A stretch of 64,000 nucleotides of DNA from Sphingomonas sp. LT1P40. GTDB lineage: Bacteria > Pseudomonadota > Alphaproteobacteria > Sphingomonadales > Sphingomonadaceae. The number at the start of each line of letters is the position of its first letter. Position 1 is the first letter of the stretch. Location: the NCBI RefSeq assembly GCF_036663835.1, contig NZ_JAXOJT010000001.1, forward strand, positions 1,922,001 to 1,986,000, read 5' to 3'. The position numbers were made by a program, and so were the translations under genes. Of this stretch, positions 46,048 through 55,200 are shown one piece after another. The notes under the pieces were generated by a model that had not been told where the DNA came from, ran no database searches, and saw only the letters and a program-made list of their open reading frames with translations.

Positions 46048-47459
46048 TGGCTGACGCAAATCCCCCTGCTGCCCCCGCGAAGATCGACGAGTTCCTCGGC
46101 GGCAAGGTGACGCCGCCATGGCAGCGTTACGCCAAATGGGTCGCGCTCGCGCTCGTGCTGATTGCCGTCATCTTCGGCCTGACAAAGCTGTTCGGTGGAG
46201 CTGAGGAGACCGGCTATGCGGTGCAGAAGGCGGAAACCGGATCGCTGACCGTCACCGTCTCCGCCACCGGCAAGCTCGCCCCGACCAATCAGGTGCAGGT
46301 CGGCTCCGAACTCTCGGGCCTCGTCACCCGCGTGCTGGTCGATGTGAACGACCGTGTCACGGCGGGTCAGTCGCTGGCGCTGATCGATCCGACGGTGCTC
46401 GACAACCAGATCACGCAGGGCCGTGCGTCGGTGTCTGCCGCACAGGCAACGGTCGCGCAAAATCAGGCGACGGTGACCGAGGCGCGCAGCCAGCTTGCCC
46501 GGTTTGAGGAAGTCAGCCGCCTGTCGGGCGGTCGTGTTCCCGCCAAGACCGAACTCGACAATGCCCGCGCCGCCGTCGCCCGCGCCGCTGCCACGTTGCG
46601 CGCCGCGCAGGCGCAGGTCGTCTCGCAACAGGCATCGCTCAATTCGACGATCACCCAGCGGAACAAGGCGATCATCCGCTCGCCCGTGAACGGCGTCGTG
46701 CTCGCGCGTCAGGTCGAGCCGGGGCAGACCGTCGCCTCGTCTTTCAATACCCCGACCCTATTCGTGATCGCCGAGGATTTGAGCGCGATGGAGCTGGAAG
46801 TGGCAATCGACGAGGCCGATGTCGGACAGGTGAAGGATGGGCAAAAGGCCAGCTTTACCGTCGACGCCTTTCCCGGCCAGACCTTCCCCGCGACGATCCA
46901 GCGCGTCGATGTCGGATCGAACCTGTCGGCACAGGCGACCAGCACGGCCTCGACCACCGCCACCACGGGTCAGGTCGTGTCCTATGCCGCAACGCTGAGC
47001 GTCGCCAATCCCGAACAGAAACTGCGCCCCGGCATGACCGCGACGGCGGAGATCGTGACGCTGGAGAAGAACAACGTCCTGCTCGTCCCCAACGCGGCGT
47101 TGCGCTTCACCCCTGCCGTGGCGGGGAGTGAGACCAAGGCCGGCGGCGGCATGGCCGGTGCGCTGGTCCCGCGTGGCGGTCGACGCGGACAGCGCGGCGG
47201 GGCGGAGAAGTCCGCCACCATCGGTCGCGGTGCACGCCAGACCGTCTATGTGAAGGGTGCGGACGGCCAGCCCAAGGCGATTCAGGTCACCACCGGCGAC
47301 ACCAACGGTCAGCTGACCGAAGTGCTCGCGGGCGATCTGAAGCCCGGCATGGAGGTCATCACCGGCCAGTTCGCGGGCGAAGCGTCGGACTCGGGCCAGC
47401 GTAAATCCGGCGGCGGCGGCGGTCAGCGCAAGAGCGGCGGCGGGGCCACCGGTGGCTGA
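46047..47459 (+). CDS. MacA-like periplasmic adaptor (HlyD/RND family)
   Basis: A 470-residue adaptor anchored by one N-terminal membrane segment (WVALALVLIAVIFGLTKLF). The biotinyl-lipoyl-like domain (VSATGKLAPTNQVQVGSELSG), a coiled-coil hairpin (AQATVAQNQATVTEARSQL) and the beta-barrel (DVGQVKDGQKASFTVDAFPG) match MacA. Insertions rich in Gly, Arg and Ser (about 370-395 and the C-terminus, GGGGGQRKSGGG) are longer than usual. It would link the MacB-type transporter to the outer-membrane channel. Confidence 0.92.
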   Translation: MADANPPAAPAKIDEFLGGKVTPPWQRYAKWVALALVLIAVIFGLTKLFGGAEETGYAVQKAETGSLTVTVSATGKLAPTNQVQVGSELSGLVTRVLVDVNDRVTAGQSLALIDPTVLDNQITQGRASVSAAQATVAQNQATVTEARSQLARFEEVSRLSGGRVPAKTELDNARAAVARAAATLRAAQAQVVSQQASLNSTITQRNKAIIRSPVNGVVLARQVEPGQTVASSFNTPTLFVIAEDLSAMELEVAIDEADVGQVKDGQKASFTVDAFPGQTFPATIQRVDVGSNLSAQATSTASTTATTGQVVSYAATLSVANPEQKLRPGMTATAEIVTLEKNNVLLVPNAALRFTPAVAGSETKAGGGMAGALVPRGGRRGQRGGAEKSATIGRGARQTVYVKGADGQPKAIQVTTGDTNGQLTEVLAGDLKPGMEVITGQFAGEASDSGQRKSGGGGGQRKSGGGATGG

Positions 47460-48162
47460 TCCCATCATCGCGCTGCGCGGCGTCACCAAAACCTATGGCG
47501 AAGGTGCCACTGCGTTTCAGGCGCTGAAGGGCATCGACCTCGACATCACCGGCGGCGATTTCGTCGCGGTGATGGGCCCGTCGGGCTCGGGCAAATCGAC
47601 GACGATGAACATCCTTGGCTGTCTCGACGTGCCGAGCGCGGGTGAGTTCACGTTCAAGGGCGTGCATATCGAAACGCTCGACCGCGATCAGCGCGCGCTG
47701 CTGCGTCGCAAATATCTGGGCTTCGTGTTTCAGGGGTTCAACCTGCTCAGCCGCACCAGCGCGCTGGAGAATGTCGAACTCCCGCTGCTCTATCGCGGCG
47801 AGGACAAGAAGACCCGGCACGATATGGGCATGGCCGCACTCGACAAGGTCGGCCTTGCCGACTGGTGGGATCACACCCCGGCCGAACTGTCCGGCGGCCA
47901 GCAACAGCGCGTCGCCATCGCGCGTGCGATCGTCACCAACCCCGATGTGCTGCTCGCGGACGAACCCACCGGCAACCTCGACAGCGAACGCTCGGTCGAG
48001 ATCATGAAGCTGCTCACCCGACTCAATCAGGAAAGCGGCATCACCGTCCTCATGGTCACGCACGAACCCGACATGGCGGCGTTCGCCAATACCATTGTCC
48101 ATTTCAAGGACGGGCTGGTCGAACGGATCGAGACCGGCATGCTACAGAAGGCAAACGCCTGA
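47452..48162 (+). CDS. MacB-type ABC transporter ATP-binding protein
   Basis: A 236-residue LolD/MacB-class ATPase. Walker A is GPSGSGKST, the signature LSGGQQQR, Walker [12 protein letters not shown], and the switch His lies in [10 protein letters not shown]. The GTG at 47452 overlaps the adaptor gene by 8 bp. Unlike E. coli MacB, ATPase and permease are separate polypeptides here, joined by a TGATG junction. Confidence 0.94.
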   Translation: MADPIIALRGVTKTYGEGATAFQALKGIDLDITGGDFVAVMGPSGSGKSTTMNILGCLDVPSAGEFTFKGVHIETLDRDQRALLRRKYLGFVFQGFNLLSRTSALENVELPLLYRGEDKKTRHDMGMAALDKVGLADWWDHTPAELSGGQQQRVAIARAIVTNPDVLLADEPTGNLDSERSVEIMKLLTRLNQESGITVLMVTHEPDMAAFANTIVHFKDGLVERIETGMLQKANA

Positions 48163-49370
48163 TGCTCGGCACGACCTTTACGCTGGCGATCCGTTCGATC
48201 CTGCGGCACAAGCTCCGCTCGTTCCTCACCACGCTTGGCATCATCATCGGCGTCGCTGCGGTGGTGGCGATGGTCACGCTGGGCAAGGCGACAACGGCGG
48301 CGGTGCAGGAACAGATCTCCAGCCTTGGCACCGGCATCCTTCAGGTTCGCCCGGGGCAAGGCTTCGGCCGCGGCGGCGGTGGCCCGCGTCCACCCGATTT
48401 CGAGGAACAGGACGTTCAGGCGGTCAAGGAACAGGTCGCCGGCGTCACCGCCGTCGCACCGCAAGCCCAGTCCACGGCGACCGCGATTTTCAACGGTGCC
48501 AACTGGTCGACCACGATCAACGGCACCACCAGCGACTTCTTCAAGGTCCAGCCGTGGCAGCTGACCGCCGGCCGGACCTTTGCGCCGGAGGAAGAGGCGG
48601 CGGGCAAATCGGTGTGCATCATCGGCAATACCGTGAAGCAGAACCTGTTCCGCGGCGGTCGTGCGGTGGGCCAGCGGATGCGGATCAACAACATTTCCTG
48701 CGACGTCATCGGCACGCTGGCCACGCGCGGTCAGGCTGGGTTCGGCGGCGATCAGGACGATACCGTCATCATGCCGATCAAGACGGTGCAGCGCCGCTTC
48801 ACCGGCAATCGCGACATCCGCGTGATGCTGGTCGGCGTCGATCCATCCTATGATTCGGCGCAGGTCCAGTCGTCGCTGACCGACCTGTTGCGCGAACGAC
48901 GTGGGGTAGAGGCTGGCGCGGAGGATAATTTCAACATCTTCGACACCGCTCAGATCAGCGCCACGCTGACCGGCACGACGACACTGCTGACCCAGATCGT
49001 CGCGGCGGTGGCGGGCATCAGCCTGCTGGTCGGCGGCATCGGCATCATGAACATCATGCTGGTGTCGGTGACCGAACGCACGCGTGAAATCGGCATCCGT
49101 CTGGCCATCGGCGCGATCGCCAGCGAAGTGCTGATGCAGTTTCTGGTCGAGGCGATCGTGCTGTCGATGCTGGGCGGCGTCATCGGGCTGGTGCTGGCGC
49201 AAATCGCCATCGCCATCCTCGTGCCGCTGATGCAGGTGCCGTTCGTGTTCGACGTCCAGATCAACGTCATCGCTTTTGCGATCTCGGCGGTGATCGGCGT
49301 GGTGTTCGGCTTCTTCCCGGCACGGCGCGCGGCGAGCCTGAACCCGATCGACGCGCTGCGGCATGAGTAG
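48162..49370 (+). CDS. MacB-type ABC transporter permease (FtsX/MacB_PCD)
   Basis: A 402-residue permease with one N-terminal membrane segment ([21 protein letters not shown]), a periplasmic MacB_PCD domain (about 45-270) and three C-terminal FtsX segments ending [15 protein letters not shown], the family signature. A Gly-rich stretch ([16 protein letters not shown]) follows the first strand. It completes a mechanotransmission-type efflux pump with the preceding three genes; known MacABs expel macrolides, peptides or haem precursors. Repeat copy 3 begins 6 bp after its stop. Confidence 0.94.
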   Translation: MLGTTFTLAIRSILRHKLRSFLTTLGIIIGVAAVVAMVTLGKATTAAVQEQISSLGTGILQVRPGQGFGRGGGGPRPPDFEEQDVQAVKEQVAGVTAVAPQAQSTATAIFNGANWSTTINGTTSDFFKVQPWQLTAGRTFAPEEEAAGKSVCIIGNTVKQNLFRGGRAVGQRMRINNISCDVIGTLATRGQAGFGGDQDDTVIMPIKTVQRRFTGNRDIRVMLVGVDPSYDSAQVQSSLTDLLRERRGVEAGAEDNFNIFDTAQISATLTGTTTLLTQIVAAVAGISLLVGGIGIMNIMLVSVTERTREIGIRLAIGAIASEVLMQFLVEAIVLSMLGGVIGLVLAQIAIAILVPLMQVPFVFDVQINVIAFAISAVIGVVFGFFPARRAASLNPIDALRHE

Positions 49371-49375
49371 GTTTC

Positions 49376-49498
49376 AATCCTCCCCGCAAGGGAGAGGTGG
49401 CAGCCGCAGGCTGACGGAGGGGGCGGATACCAGAACGACCGTTGGGCTTCCTCCCCCTCCGTCGCTTCGCGCCACCTCCCCCTGGCGGGGGAGGATTA
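49376..49498. repeat. CCTCCCC palindromic repeat, copy 3
   Basis: A 123-bp element between the convergent macB-type permease and DMT transporter genes, ending 2 bp before the latter's stop. It opens AATCCTCCCCGCAAGGGAGA and ends CTGGCGGGGGAGGATT, with GGCTGACGGAGGGGGCGG in its left half and CCCCCTCCGTCGCTTCGCG in its right half. The position suggests it serves as a bidirectional transcript end. Confidence 0.85.
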
Positions 49499-49500
49499 AC

Positions 49501-50358
49501 TTACGAGAACTGCAACAGCACCAACCCACCCGCCAACACGACCGCCGCGGCGATGCGCCGTCGGCCAAACCCCTCGCCCAGCCAGCGCGATCCAATCAGT
49601 GCCGCCCACACCACCGCCGTCTCACGCAGCGCCGACACCTTCGCTACTTCGATCAGGGAATAGGCGTAGAGCGCCGATCCGAACGACGCGATCGACAGCG
49701 CGCCCGCGGCGGCACCAGTTCGCCATGTTTCGCCGATCGCACGACGCAATTCGCGCCGCCGCAGCACCAGTGCCGTCGTCGTCACGCACACCGCGTCGAG
49801 CATGAACAGCCACACGATATAGCTGAACGGATCGGGCGCGACCCGCACGCCGCGTGCGTCGGTCATGTTATACAACGCCACCCCGACCGCCGTGGCCAGC
49901 GCCCAGCCCATCGCCGCCTTGTCCGGATGATCGCCCAGCCGCACGCCGCGCGCTGGCAGCGCAAAGACGATCACCGCGCCGGTCGCCACGATCAGCCCGG
50001 CCCAGGCGATCAGCGGCAGATGCTCGCGGAGCACGACGACCGCAAACGCCGCCGTCAGCAGCGGCGCGGCTCCGCGCATGATCGGGAATACCAGGCTCAA
50101 ATCGCCGCGCTGCATCGCGCGGATCAGGCAGATCTGGTACAGGAAATGTGCCGGGATCGCCCATGCCAGCGCGTGCCATGTCGCGGTATCTGGGAAGGGC
50201 ACGAACAGGGCGGCGGGTGCGACCATCAGCGCCGCGCTGGACGACAGCACCGCGCGCCCGACCAATATGTCCTGCCCGCGCTTCACTGCGGTATTCGCCA
50301 GCGCCAGCGTCAGCGCCGAGAACAGCCCCAGCGCAATCGCCAGCGCGCGATCATCCAT
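49501..50358 (-). CDS. DMT superfamily transporter (EamA)
   Basis: A 285-residue protein with ten membrane segments in two EamA halves (ALGLFSALTLALANTAVKRG, AVVVLREHLPLIAWAGLIVA; SIASFGSALYAYSLIEVAKV, ETAVVWAALIGSRWLGE). Family members export or import small metabolites; the substrate is unknown. The ATG at 50358 overlaps the end of the MocA-like gene by 8 bp, so it is the third gene of an XdhC-MocA-DMT operon. Confidence 0.88.
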   Translation of the reverse strand: MDDRALAIALGLFSALTLALANTAVKRGQDILVGRAVLSSSAALMVAPAALFVPFPDTATWHALAWAIPAHFLYQICLIRAMQRGDLSLVFPIMRGAAPLLTAAFAVVVLREHLPLIAWAGLIVATGAVIVFALPARGVRLGDHPDKAAMGWALATAVGVALYNMTDARGVRVAPDPFSYIVWLFMLDAVCVTTTALVLRRRELRRAIGETWRTGAAAGALSIASFGSALYAYSLIEVAKVSALRETAVVWAALIGSRWLGEGFGRRRIAAAVVLAGGLVLLQFS

Positions 50359-50923
50359 GAAGCAGCTTTGCCAGATCCTCCGGCGTATCCACATCCACCA
50401 GTTCGGCGGGTGAGGTCACGACATGATGCCCACGCTTCACCATTTCGCGGGCGCCCATATCGCCATCCGCCGCCAGCAACGCGTTCAGATGCGCACAGCC
50501 GAACAGGGCGGGCGGACGTGGGTTGGTGCCGTCGCTGGATGCCACGATCGCATCCGGCCCCTCGGCCCGGTCGAGCAACCGATAGATATGCGTCGCCGTC
50601 ACCTTCGGCATATCGGCCAGCGCGATCAGCACCGACTTTGAACCCTCGTCCAGCGCCGCCTGCACGCCCAATCGCAACGACCGCCCCATCCCCGCCGCCG
50701 GATCGTCGTTGGTGACGATGCGATAGCCGCAACTCGCCAGATCGAGCGAAGTCTCCGACACCACAGCAATACGCTCGCGGAATGGCACCGCCTCCAGTGC
50801 CACGACGACATGCAGCCCCAGCGGGCGACCGAGATAGAGTTGAGTTAGCTTGTCGGCCTCACCAAAGCGCTGCGAACGGCCCGCCGCCAGCAGCACCAAT
50901 GTCACATCCTCAGCCGCGATCAT
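50351..50923 (-). CDS. MocA/MobA-like molybdenum cofactor nucleotidyltransferase
   Basis: A 190-residue NTP transferase. LVLLAAGRSQRFGEADKL is the nucleotide-binding loop, LIALADMPKVTATHIYRL carries the metal-binding Asp, and RPPALFGCAHLNAL is typical of MocA, which attaches CMP to molybdopterin for xanthine-dehydrogenase-class enzymes. The ATG overlaps the XdhC-like gene stop (ATGA). No molybdoenzyme subunits lie in the window, so the client enzyme is elsewhere or absent. Confidence 0.85.
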   Translation of the reverse strand: MIAAEDVTLVLLAAGRSQRFGEADKLTQLYLGRPLGLHVVVALEAVPFRERIAVVSETSLDLASCGYRIVTNDDPAAGMGRSLRLGVQAALDEGSKSVLIALADMPKVTATHIYRLLDRAEGPDAIVASSDGTNPRPPALFGCAHLNALLAADGDMGAREMVKRGHHVVTSPAELVDVDTPEDLAKLLHG

Positions 50924-51843
50924 GCGCTTTCTCCGACATGCAGAGCCCTCACCATTCCCGCCGCGATCGACAGCGCGATTTCCGCTGGTCCGATCGCGTT
51001 GATGTCGATCCCCGCCGGACCCTCGACCCGGTCGATCTGCGCCGCGCTCAGCCCCGCCGCCGCCAGCCGTTCGCGCCGCGACGCATGGCTTTTGCGCGAA
51101 CCCAGTGCCGCGACATAACCAGCACCCGCCCGTAACGCCGCGATCAGCGCGGGGTCGTCGATCTTCGGGTCGTGGCTCAACGTCACCACCGCCGTCGCAC
51201 CATCGGGCCTGAGCGCCGTCACCGCCTCGTCGGGCCAGCGATCGTCCAGCATCACGCCGGGAAACCGCTCCTCGGTAAGGAACCGCGCGCGCGGATCGAT
51301 CACGACGCACGATATGCCCAGTTCGCGCGCCAGCCCGGCAAGCACCTGTGAAATCTGCACCGCCCCGACGATCAGCAAGCGGCGCGGCGGTTCGTAGCGG
51401 TTGACGAACCCTTCGCCTTCCACCGCAGTCCCGCTTTGCCCGTTCGCCAGGTTGGTAAGGACCTCGATCGTTCGACCGTCGCTTCGCGCAGCCGCAACCG
51501 CGTCGAACAGCGCCGGATCGAAGCCGCCGGCCGTCACCGGCTGCACCATCACCTCGATCTCGCCACCGCACGGCAGCCCGACTTCCCACGCCGCCGCATC
51601 GGCCACGCCATAGCGCCGCCGCTGGAACCCCGCGCCCGCGATCACTTCCGCCGCGACGGCCATGATATCCGCCTCGACGCAGCCGCCCGACACCGACCCC
51701 TCGAACCGCCCGTCGCCATGCACCAGCAGATGCGATCCGCGCGGACGCGGTGCCGACCCCCAGGTCGAGATCACCGTCGCCAGCGCCATCGGTTGCCCGG
51801 CCCAGTCGCGTGCCGCCGCGATTACACTGTCATTATCCGCCAA
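50920..51843 (-). CDS. XdhC family molybdoenzyme maturation protein
   Basis: A 307-residue XdhC/CoxI protein. The N-terminal block ALATVISTWGSAPRPRGSHL with VSGGCVEADIMAVA is the XdhC domain, whose Cys takes part in cofactor binding, and RRLLIVGAVQISQVLAGLA starts the C-terminal Rossmann domain (LSHDPKIDDPALIAALRAGA). Known XdhC binds and sulfurates the molybdenum cofactor before insertion. It heads the operon with MocA-like and DMT genes. Confidence 0.9.
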   Translation of the reverse strand: MADNDSVIAAARDWAGQPMALATVISTWGSAPRPRGSHLLVHGDGRFEGSVSGGCVEADIMAVAAEVIAGAGFQRRRYGVADAAAWEVGLPCGGEIEVMVQPVTAGGFDPALFDAVAAARSDGRTIEVLTNLANGQSGTAVEGEGFVNRYEPPRRLLIVGAVQISQVLAGLARELGISCVVIDPRARFLTEERFPGVMLDDRWPDEAVTALRPDGATAVVTLSHDPKIDDPALIAALRAGAGYVAALGSRKSHASRRERLAAAGLSAAQIDRVEGPAGIDINAIGPAEIALSIAAGMVRALHVGESA

Positions 51844-51904
51844 ATTCGCCTCAAACTGTCATCCGAATCGACTAGCCGATCGTCTTTTCGCAGGAGATAG
51901 GGTG

Positions 51905-52972
51905 ATGGCGCAGATGTGGCGAGCAGTCGTTGCCCTGTTTATGATCGCGACGCCCGCGCTCGCTAAGGACGTAAAGATGACGACCGCCAAGCCCCCAGAG
52001 GCACCTATCGTCATCGCGCATCGCGGGGCCAGCGGCGAACGGCCCGAACACACGCTGCCCGCTTATCAGCTCGCCATCGATCAGGGGGCGGATTTCATCG
52101 AACCCGATCTGGTGATGACGAAGGACGGCCAGCTGGTCGCCCGCCACGAAAACGCCATCGCCGACACCACCGATGTCGCCAGCCGCCCGGATTTCAAGGA
52201 CCGCAAGACCACCAAGACGATCGACGGCACGAAATATAGCGGCTGGTTCACCGAGGATTTCACGCTGGCCGAGTTGAAGACGCTGCGCGCGAAGGAGCGG
52301 CTTCCGCTGCTGCGTTCGGGCAACAAGGCCTATGACGGGCAGTTCGAGATTCCCACGCTCCGCGAAATCATCGCGCTCGCCAAATCCGCCACTGCAAAGA
52401 CCGGGCGCACCATCGGCATTTATCCCGAAACCAAGCACCCGACCTATTTCGCTTCGATCGGCCTGCCGCTTGAGGCAGTGCTGGTCGCCGAGCTGAAGGC
52501 GGCGGGCTGGGACCGCGCCGATGCGCCGGTGTTTATCCAGTCGTTCGAGGTGAACAATCTCAAGGCACTGAAGCAACTGACCAAGGTTCCACTGATCCAG
52601 CTGCTCGCCTCCGAAGGTGCCCCCGCCGATGGCGCACATGCCAGCTACGCCGCGATGGTCACGCCCGACGCGCTGAAAGCCATTGCCGTCTATGCCACCG
52701 GCATCGGCCCGCAAAAGGACATGGTGGTGAAGAATGGCGGAACCGTTACGCCGCTGGTTGCGGATGCACATGCGGCGGGTCTGAAAGTCCACCCGTGGAC
52801 CTTCCGCGCGGAAAACTTCTTTCTGCCGTCCGGTCTGCGCACGGGCATCAATCCGGCAGGCCATGGACGCTTGACCGAAGAGATTTCGCGGCACATCGCG
52901 GCGGGCGTGGATGGTTTCTTCACCGATTACCCTTATCTGGGGGTTCAGGCACGTGATCAGCGCTCCCGCTGA
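51905..52972 (+). CDS. glycerophosphodiester phosphodiesterase (GlpQ type)
   Basis: A 355-residue periplasmic enzyme releasing glycerol-3-phosphate from phospholipid head groups. A signal peptide (MAQMWRAVVALFMIATPALA) precedes the GDPD barrel: VIAHRGASGERPEHTLPAY, FIEPDLVMTKDGQLVARHE (metal and catalytic His) and IGIYPETKHPTYF. The length and inserted blocks fit the GlpQ rather than UgpQ group. AGGAG at 51892-51896 suits the ATG at 51905 better than the GTG just before it. Confidence 0.93.
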   Translation: MAQMWRAVVALFMIATPALAKDVKMTTAKPPEAPIVIAHRGASGERPEHTLPAYQLAIDQGADFIEPDLVMTKDGQLVARHENAIADTTDVASRPDFKDRKTTKTIDGTKYSGWFTEDFTLAELKTLRAKERLPLLRSGNKAYDGQFEIPTLREIIALAKSATAKTGRTIGIYPETKHPTYFASIGLPLEAVLVAELKAAGWDRADAPVFIQSFEVNNLKALKQLTKVPLIQLLASEGAPADGAHASYAAMVTPDALKAIAVYATGIGPQKDMVVKNGGTVTPLVADAHAAGLKVHPWTFRAENFFLPSGLRTGINPAGHGRLTEEISRHIAAGVDGFFTDYPYLGVQARDQRSR

Positions 52973-52992
52973 CCCGCCCGGAGGGATGCGCT

Positions 52993-53295
52993 ATGCTCAA
53001 AAAGTTGGGGCGCAAGGGGATTGTTCTAGCCGCAGCGATGCTGCCCTTGCTGTCGGGCGGCTGCGTCGCCAAGACCGCGTTCGACATCGTCACGATGCCG
53101 GTCAAGGCCGCCGGACAGGCCGCCGACTGGGCGACCACCAGCCAGGACGAGGCCGACCGCAACTATGGCCGCAAAGCGCGCAAGGAAGAGGCCAGGGAAG
53201 GCCGCGAGCGCAAGAAGCGCGAGGAAGCCTGTCGCAAGAACCGCGAAGATTGCGCGCCCTATGACGGTTATCGTGCAGGCGAACCCAACGACTGA
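52993..53295 (+). CDS. small lipoprotein with charged C-terminal helix
   Basis: A 100-residue protein of no recognised family. The signal peptide ends at lipobox LSGGC (Cys24). The mature part has DIVTMPVKAAGQAADWATTS and then a highly charged helix (GRKARKEEAREGRERKKREE) with two Cys at the end (EACRKNREDC). GGAGGGATGCGCT precedes the ATG. It is co-directional with the diesterase 20 bp upstream and the JmjC-type gene 9 bp downstream. Confidence 0.8.
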   Translation: MLKKLGRKGIVLAAAMLPLLSGGCVAKTAFDIVTMPVKAAGQAADWATTSQDEADRNYGRKARKEEAREGRERKKREEACRKNREDCAPYDGYRAGEPND

Positions 53296-53304
53296 GGTTC
53301 AGCG

Positions 53305-54387
53305 ATGAGCGGGGTGACACTCGCCGACGCGCTCGGCACCGTACCGCTCGCCACGATCCGTGAGCATCTCGAATCACGCACGGTGTTCCACGCCCCGTCG
53401 CCAGGTATCGCCCTCGCTCGCCTGTTTACGCTCGCCGATCTGGAACGCCTGCTCGCGACCGGCCTGTCCGCCGACGACGATCTGCGCATCACGCTGAAAG
53501 GGACGCCGGTCGATCTGGCCAAACTCGGCGCGATCGATGCCAAGGGGCGCACCCGCCCGCTGGTGCTGCAAAAGCTGTTGCGGCAGGGTGCCAGCGTCAT
53601 CGTCAACAACGCCCAGCGCCGCGTGCCGCACCTCCACGGCCTGGCCGCCGATGTCGAGGCGACAACCGGCGCGCGCTGCACCATCGGCATTATCGCATCG
53701 TTCAGCGAAATGGTCGCGCTGCCGGTGCATTACGACCGACAGGATCTGATCCTGATCCAGCTCGACGGCGCGAAGAGCTGGCGCTTCCTCGGGCACCCCG
53801 TCACCGGCAGTGGGATGCGCCCGCTGCCCGGCGCGGCATTGCCCAACGATGTCGTCCACACTGTCGATCTGCGCCGCGGCGATTTGATGTTCGTCCCCTC
53901 GGGCCAGCATCACCAATGCACGTCGGACGGCTGGTCGATGCATATGGGCATCCTGCTGCACCATCCCAGCGGCCTCGACCTGCTCGAAGACCTGTTCGCG
54001 CAGAACCGCGACCTCGCCATCCCCTTCCCCGCGTTCGAGGGCGAAGCGGCAAGGGCGAACCGTCAGCGCGCCTTCAAGGAAACCCTGACCGCCGCGATCC
54101 GCGATGCCGATATCGACGACTGGCTCGCTCGCTGGAGCGCCAATGCGGCAAAGCCCGCGTCAATCGCATTGCGCCCTGTCGATCTCGACACGCCCGGTGC
54201 CACCGCCAGCCTGATCGTCCGCCCCGCCCAGCGCGCGGATGGCAAATGGGAAGCATCGGGCAGCGTATTTACGCTGGGCGAGCAGGCCGTCGCCACGCTC
54301 GCGCAACTGCCCTGTGCGGTCGCGGGCCTGCATGACAAGACTGGCCTGAAACAATTGCTGAAAGAGGGCATCGCCCGGATCGACTGA
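53305..54387 (+). CDS. JmjC/cupin-type 2OG oxygenase, ribosomal oxygenase-like
   Basis: A 360-residue Cupin_4/JmjC-like protein. HYDRQDLILIQLDGAKSWRFLG holds the His-x-Asp iron motif and the conserved Trp-Arg pair, and FVPSGQHHQCTSD the distal His. The layout resembles YcfD/RoxA and RoxB-like ribosomal protein hydroxylases, with a C-terminal winged-helix-like part, but the RoxA substrate residues cannot be judged from sequence. It ends 6 bp before the convergent esterase. Confidence 0.82.
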   Translation: MSGVTLADALGTVPLATIREHLESRTVFHAPSPGIALARLFTLADLERLLATGLSADDDLRITLKGTPVDLAKLGAIDAKGRTRPLVLQKLLRQGASVIVNNAQRRVPHLHGLAADVEATTGARCTIGIIASFSEMVALPVHYDRQDLILIQLDGAKSWRFLGHPVTGSGMRPLPGAALPNDVVHTVDLRRGDLMFVPSGQHHQCTSDGWSMHMGILLHHPSGLDLLEDLFAQNRDLAIPFPAFEGEAARANRQRAFKETLTAAIRDADIDDWLARWSANAAKPASIALRPVDLDTPGATASLIVRPAQRADGKWEASGSVFTLGEQAVATLAQLPCAVAGLHDKTGLKQLLKEGIARID

Positions 54388-54392
54388 CGTCG

Positions 54393-55115
54393 CTACCCCG
54401 TCGTATCGCGCCCCAGCGTGTCGGCAATCGCGCGCAACACCTCGGGCTTCATCTGCACCCATAAATGCCCGCTATTGACCTCGATCGAGCGGGCGCTTTC
54501 ACAGTCCTCCTCGTGGCAGCACTCGCCATTGACCAGCCCGTCGCTGCGGCTCCAGATCGCGGTCGCGGGGACCGGGAGCGGCGACGACGCCTCCTCCAGA
54601 AATGCGCGCACTGCCGGATCGTCCGACCGCTGGCCGCACGCAAACTCGAACACACGCCACACATTCGTCGCCTGTGGCAGTCCGGCAAAGGGCGAGCTGA
54701 CGGTAATCACCTCGCGCACCCATTCGGGGTGCCGGTGTGCTGCGACGCGCGCCATGATCCCGCCCAGGCTTACCCCGATCAGCGTCACCGGCTCGCCGGT
54801 CGCCTCGTAAATCGCCGCGATCCGCTCGAACAGCCGCTCACCTTCGACTCCGATCGAGCGCGGCCCCAGATTCGCGCCCAATTCCCATTTGAACGCGCGA
54901 TAGCCGAGCGACTCGAGATAATGCCGCATCACGATGTTCGACATGTCGCCATTGACGAGGCCAGGCAGCAGCAGCACCGGCCGCCCGTCGCCGCGCGGCG
55001 CGGTCATCAACTCGCGCCAGGCGAAGGGCAAGCTGCCCAAGCTCCACGCCGCACGCGGCCATTCAGCCATCATCACCGATTTGGGGGGCGCCTTCGCGTC
55101 GGGGTTCAAAGCCAT
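54393..55115 (-). CDS. alpha/beta hydrolase (esterase/lipase-like)
   Basis: A 240-residue hydrolase. VLLLPGLVNGDMSN begins the fold, the nucleophile elbow is GVSLGG, the acid is probably Asp in WSRSDGLVNGE and the base His in EVNSGHLWVQM. A CCHEEDC cysteine cluster near the acid is unusual and might form a disulphide. No signal peptide is present. It is divergent from phhA across a 36-bp dyad. The substrate is unknown. Confidence 0.82.
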   Translation of the reverse strand: MALNPDAKAPPKSVMMAEWPRAAWSLGSLPFAWRELMTAPRGDGRPVLLLPGLVNGDMSNIVMRHYLESLGYRAFKWELGANLGPRSIGVEGERLFERIAAIYEATGEPVTLIGVSLGGIMARVAAHRHPEWVREVITVSSPFAGLPQATNVWRVFEFACGQRSDDPAVRAFLEEASSPLPVPATAIWSRSDGLVNGECCHEEDCESARSIEVNSGHLWVQMKPEVLRAIADTLGRDTTG

Positions 55116-55132
55116 TGCATCACTCTACAAAA

Positions 55133-55168
55133 GAAATGGTGTGGGATTTCGAAATGTCACCCCATTTC
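55133..55168. promoter_or_regulatory. 36-bp dyad operator between esterase and phhA
   Basis: Two 18-bp halves centred on 55150/55151 match at 15 of 18 positions in inverted order: outer arms GAAATGG and CCATTTC, GTG/CAC steps inside, and a perfect central ATTTCGAAAT. It lies 32 bp before the phhA start and 17 bp from the divergent esterase start, so a bound dimer or tetramer could control both. The binder is unknown; Lrp/AsnC-type or PhhR-like control is inference. Confidence 0.7.
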
Positions 55169-55200
55169 CCGTCACACCGCCGTCATGTTATGATCGTTAC

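Noticed and set aside
54934..55200. An N-terminal extension of PhhA in the same frame
   Set aside because: It overlaps the divergent esterase and the dyad; the ATG at 55201 gives the family N-terminus.
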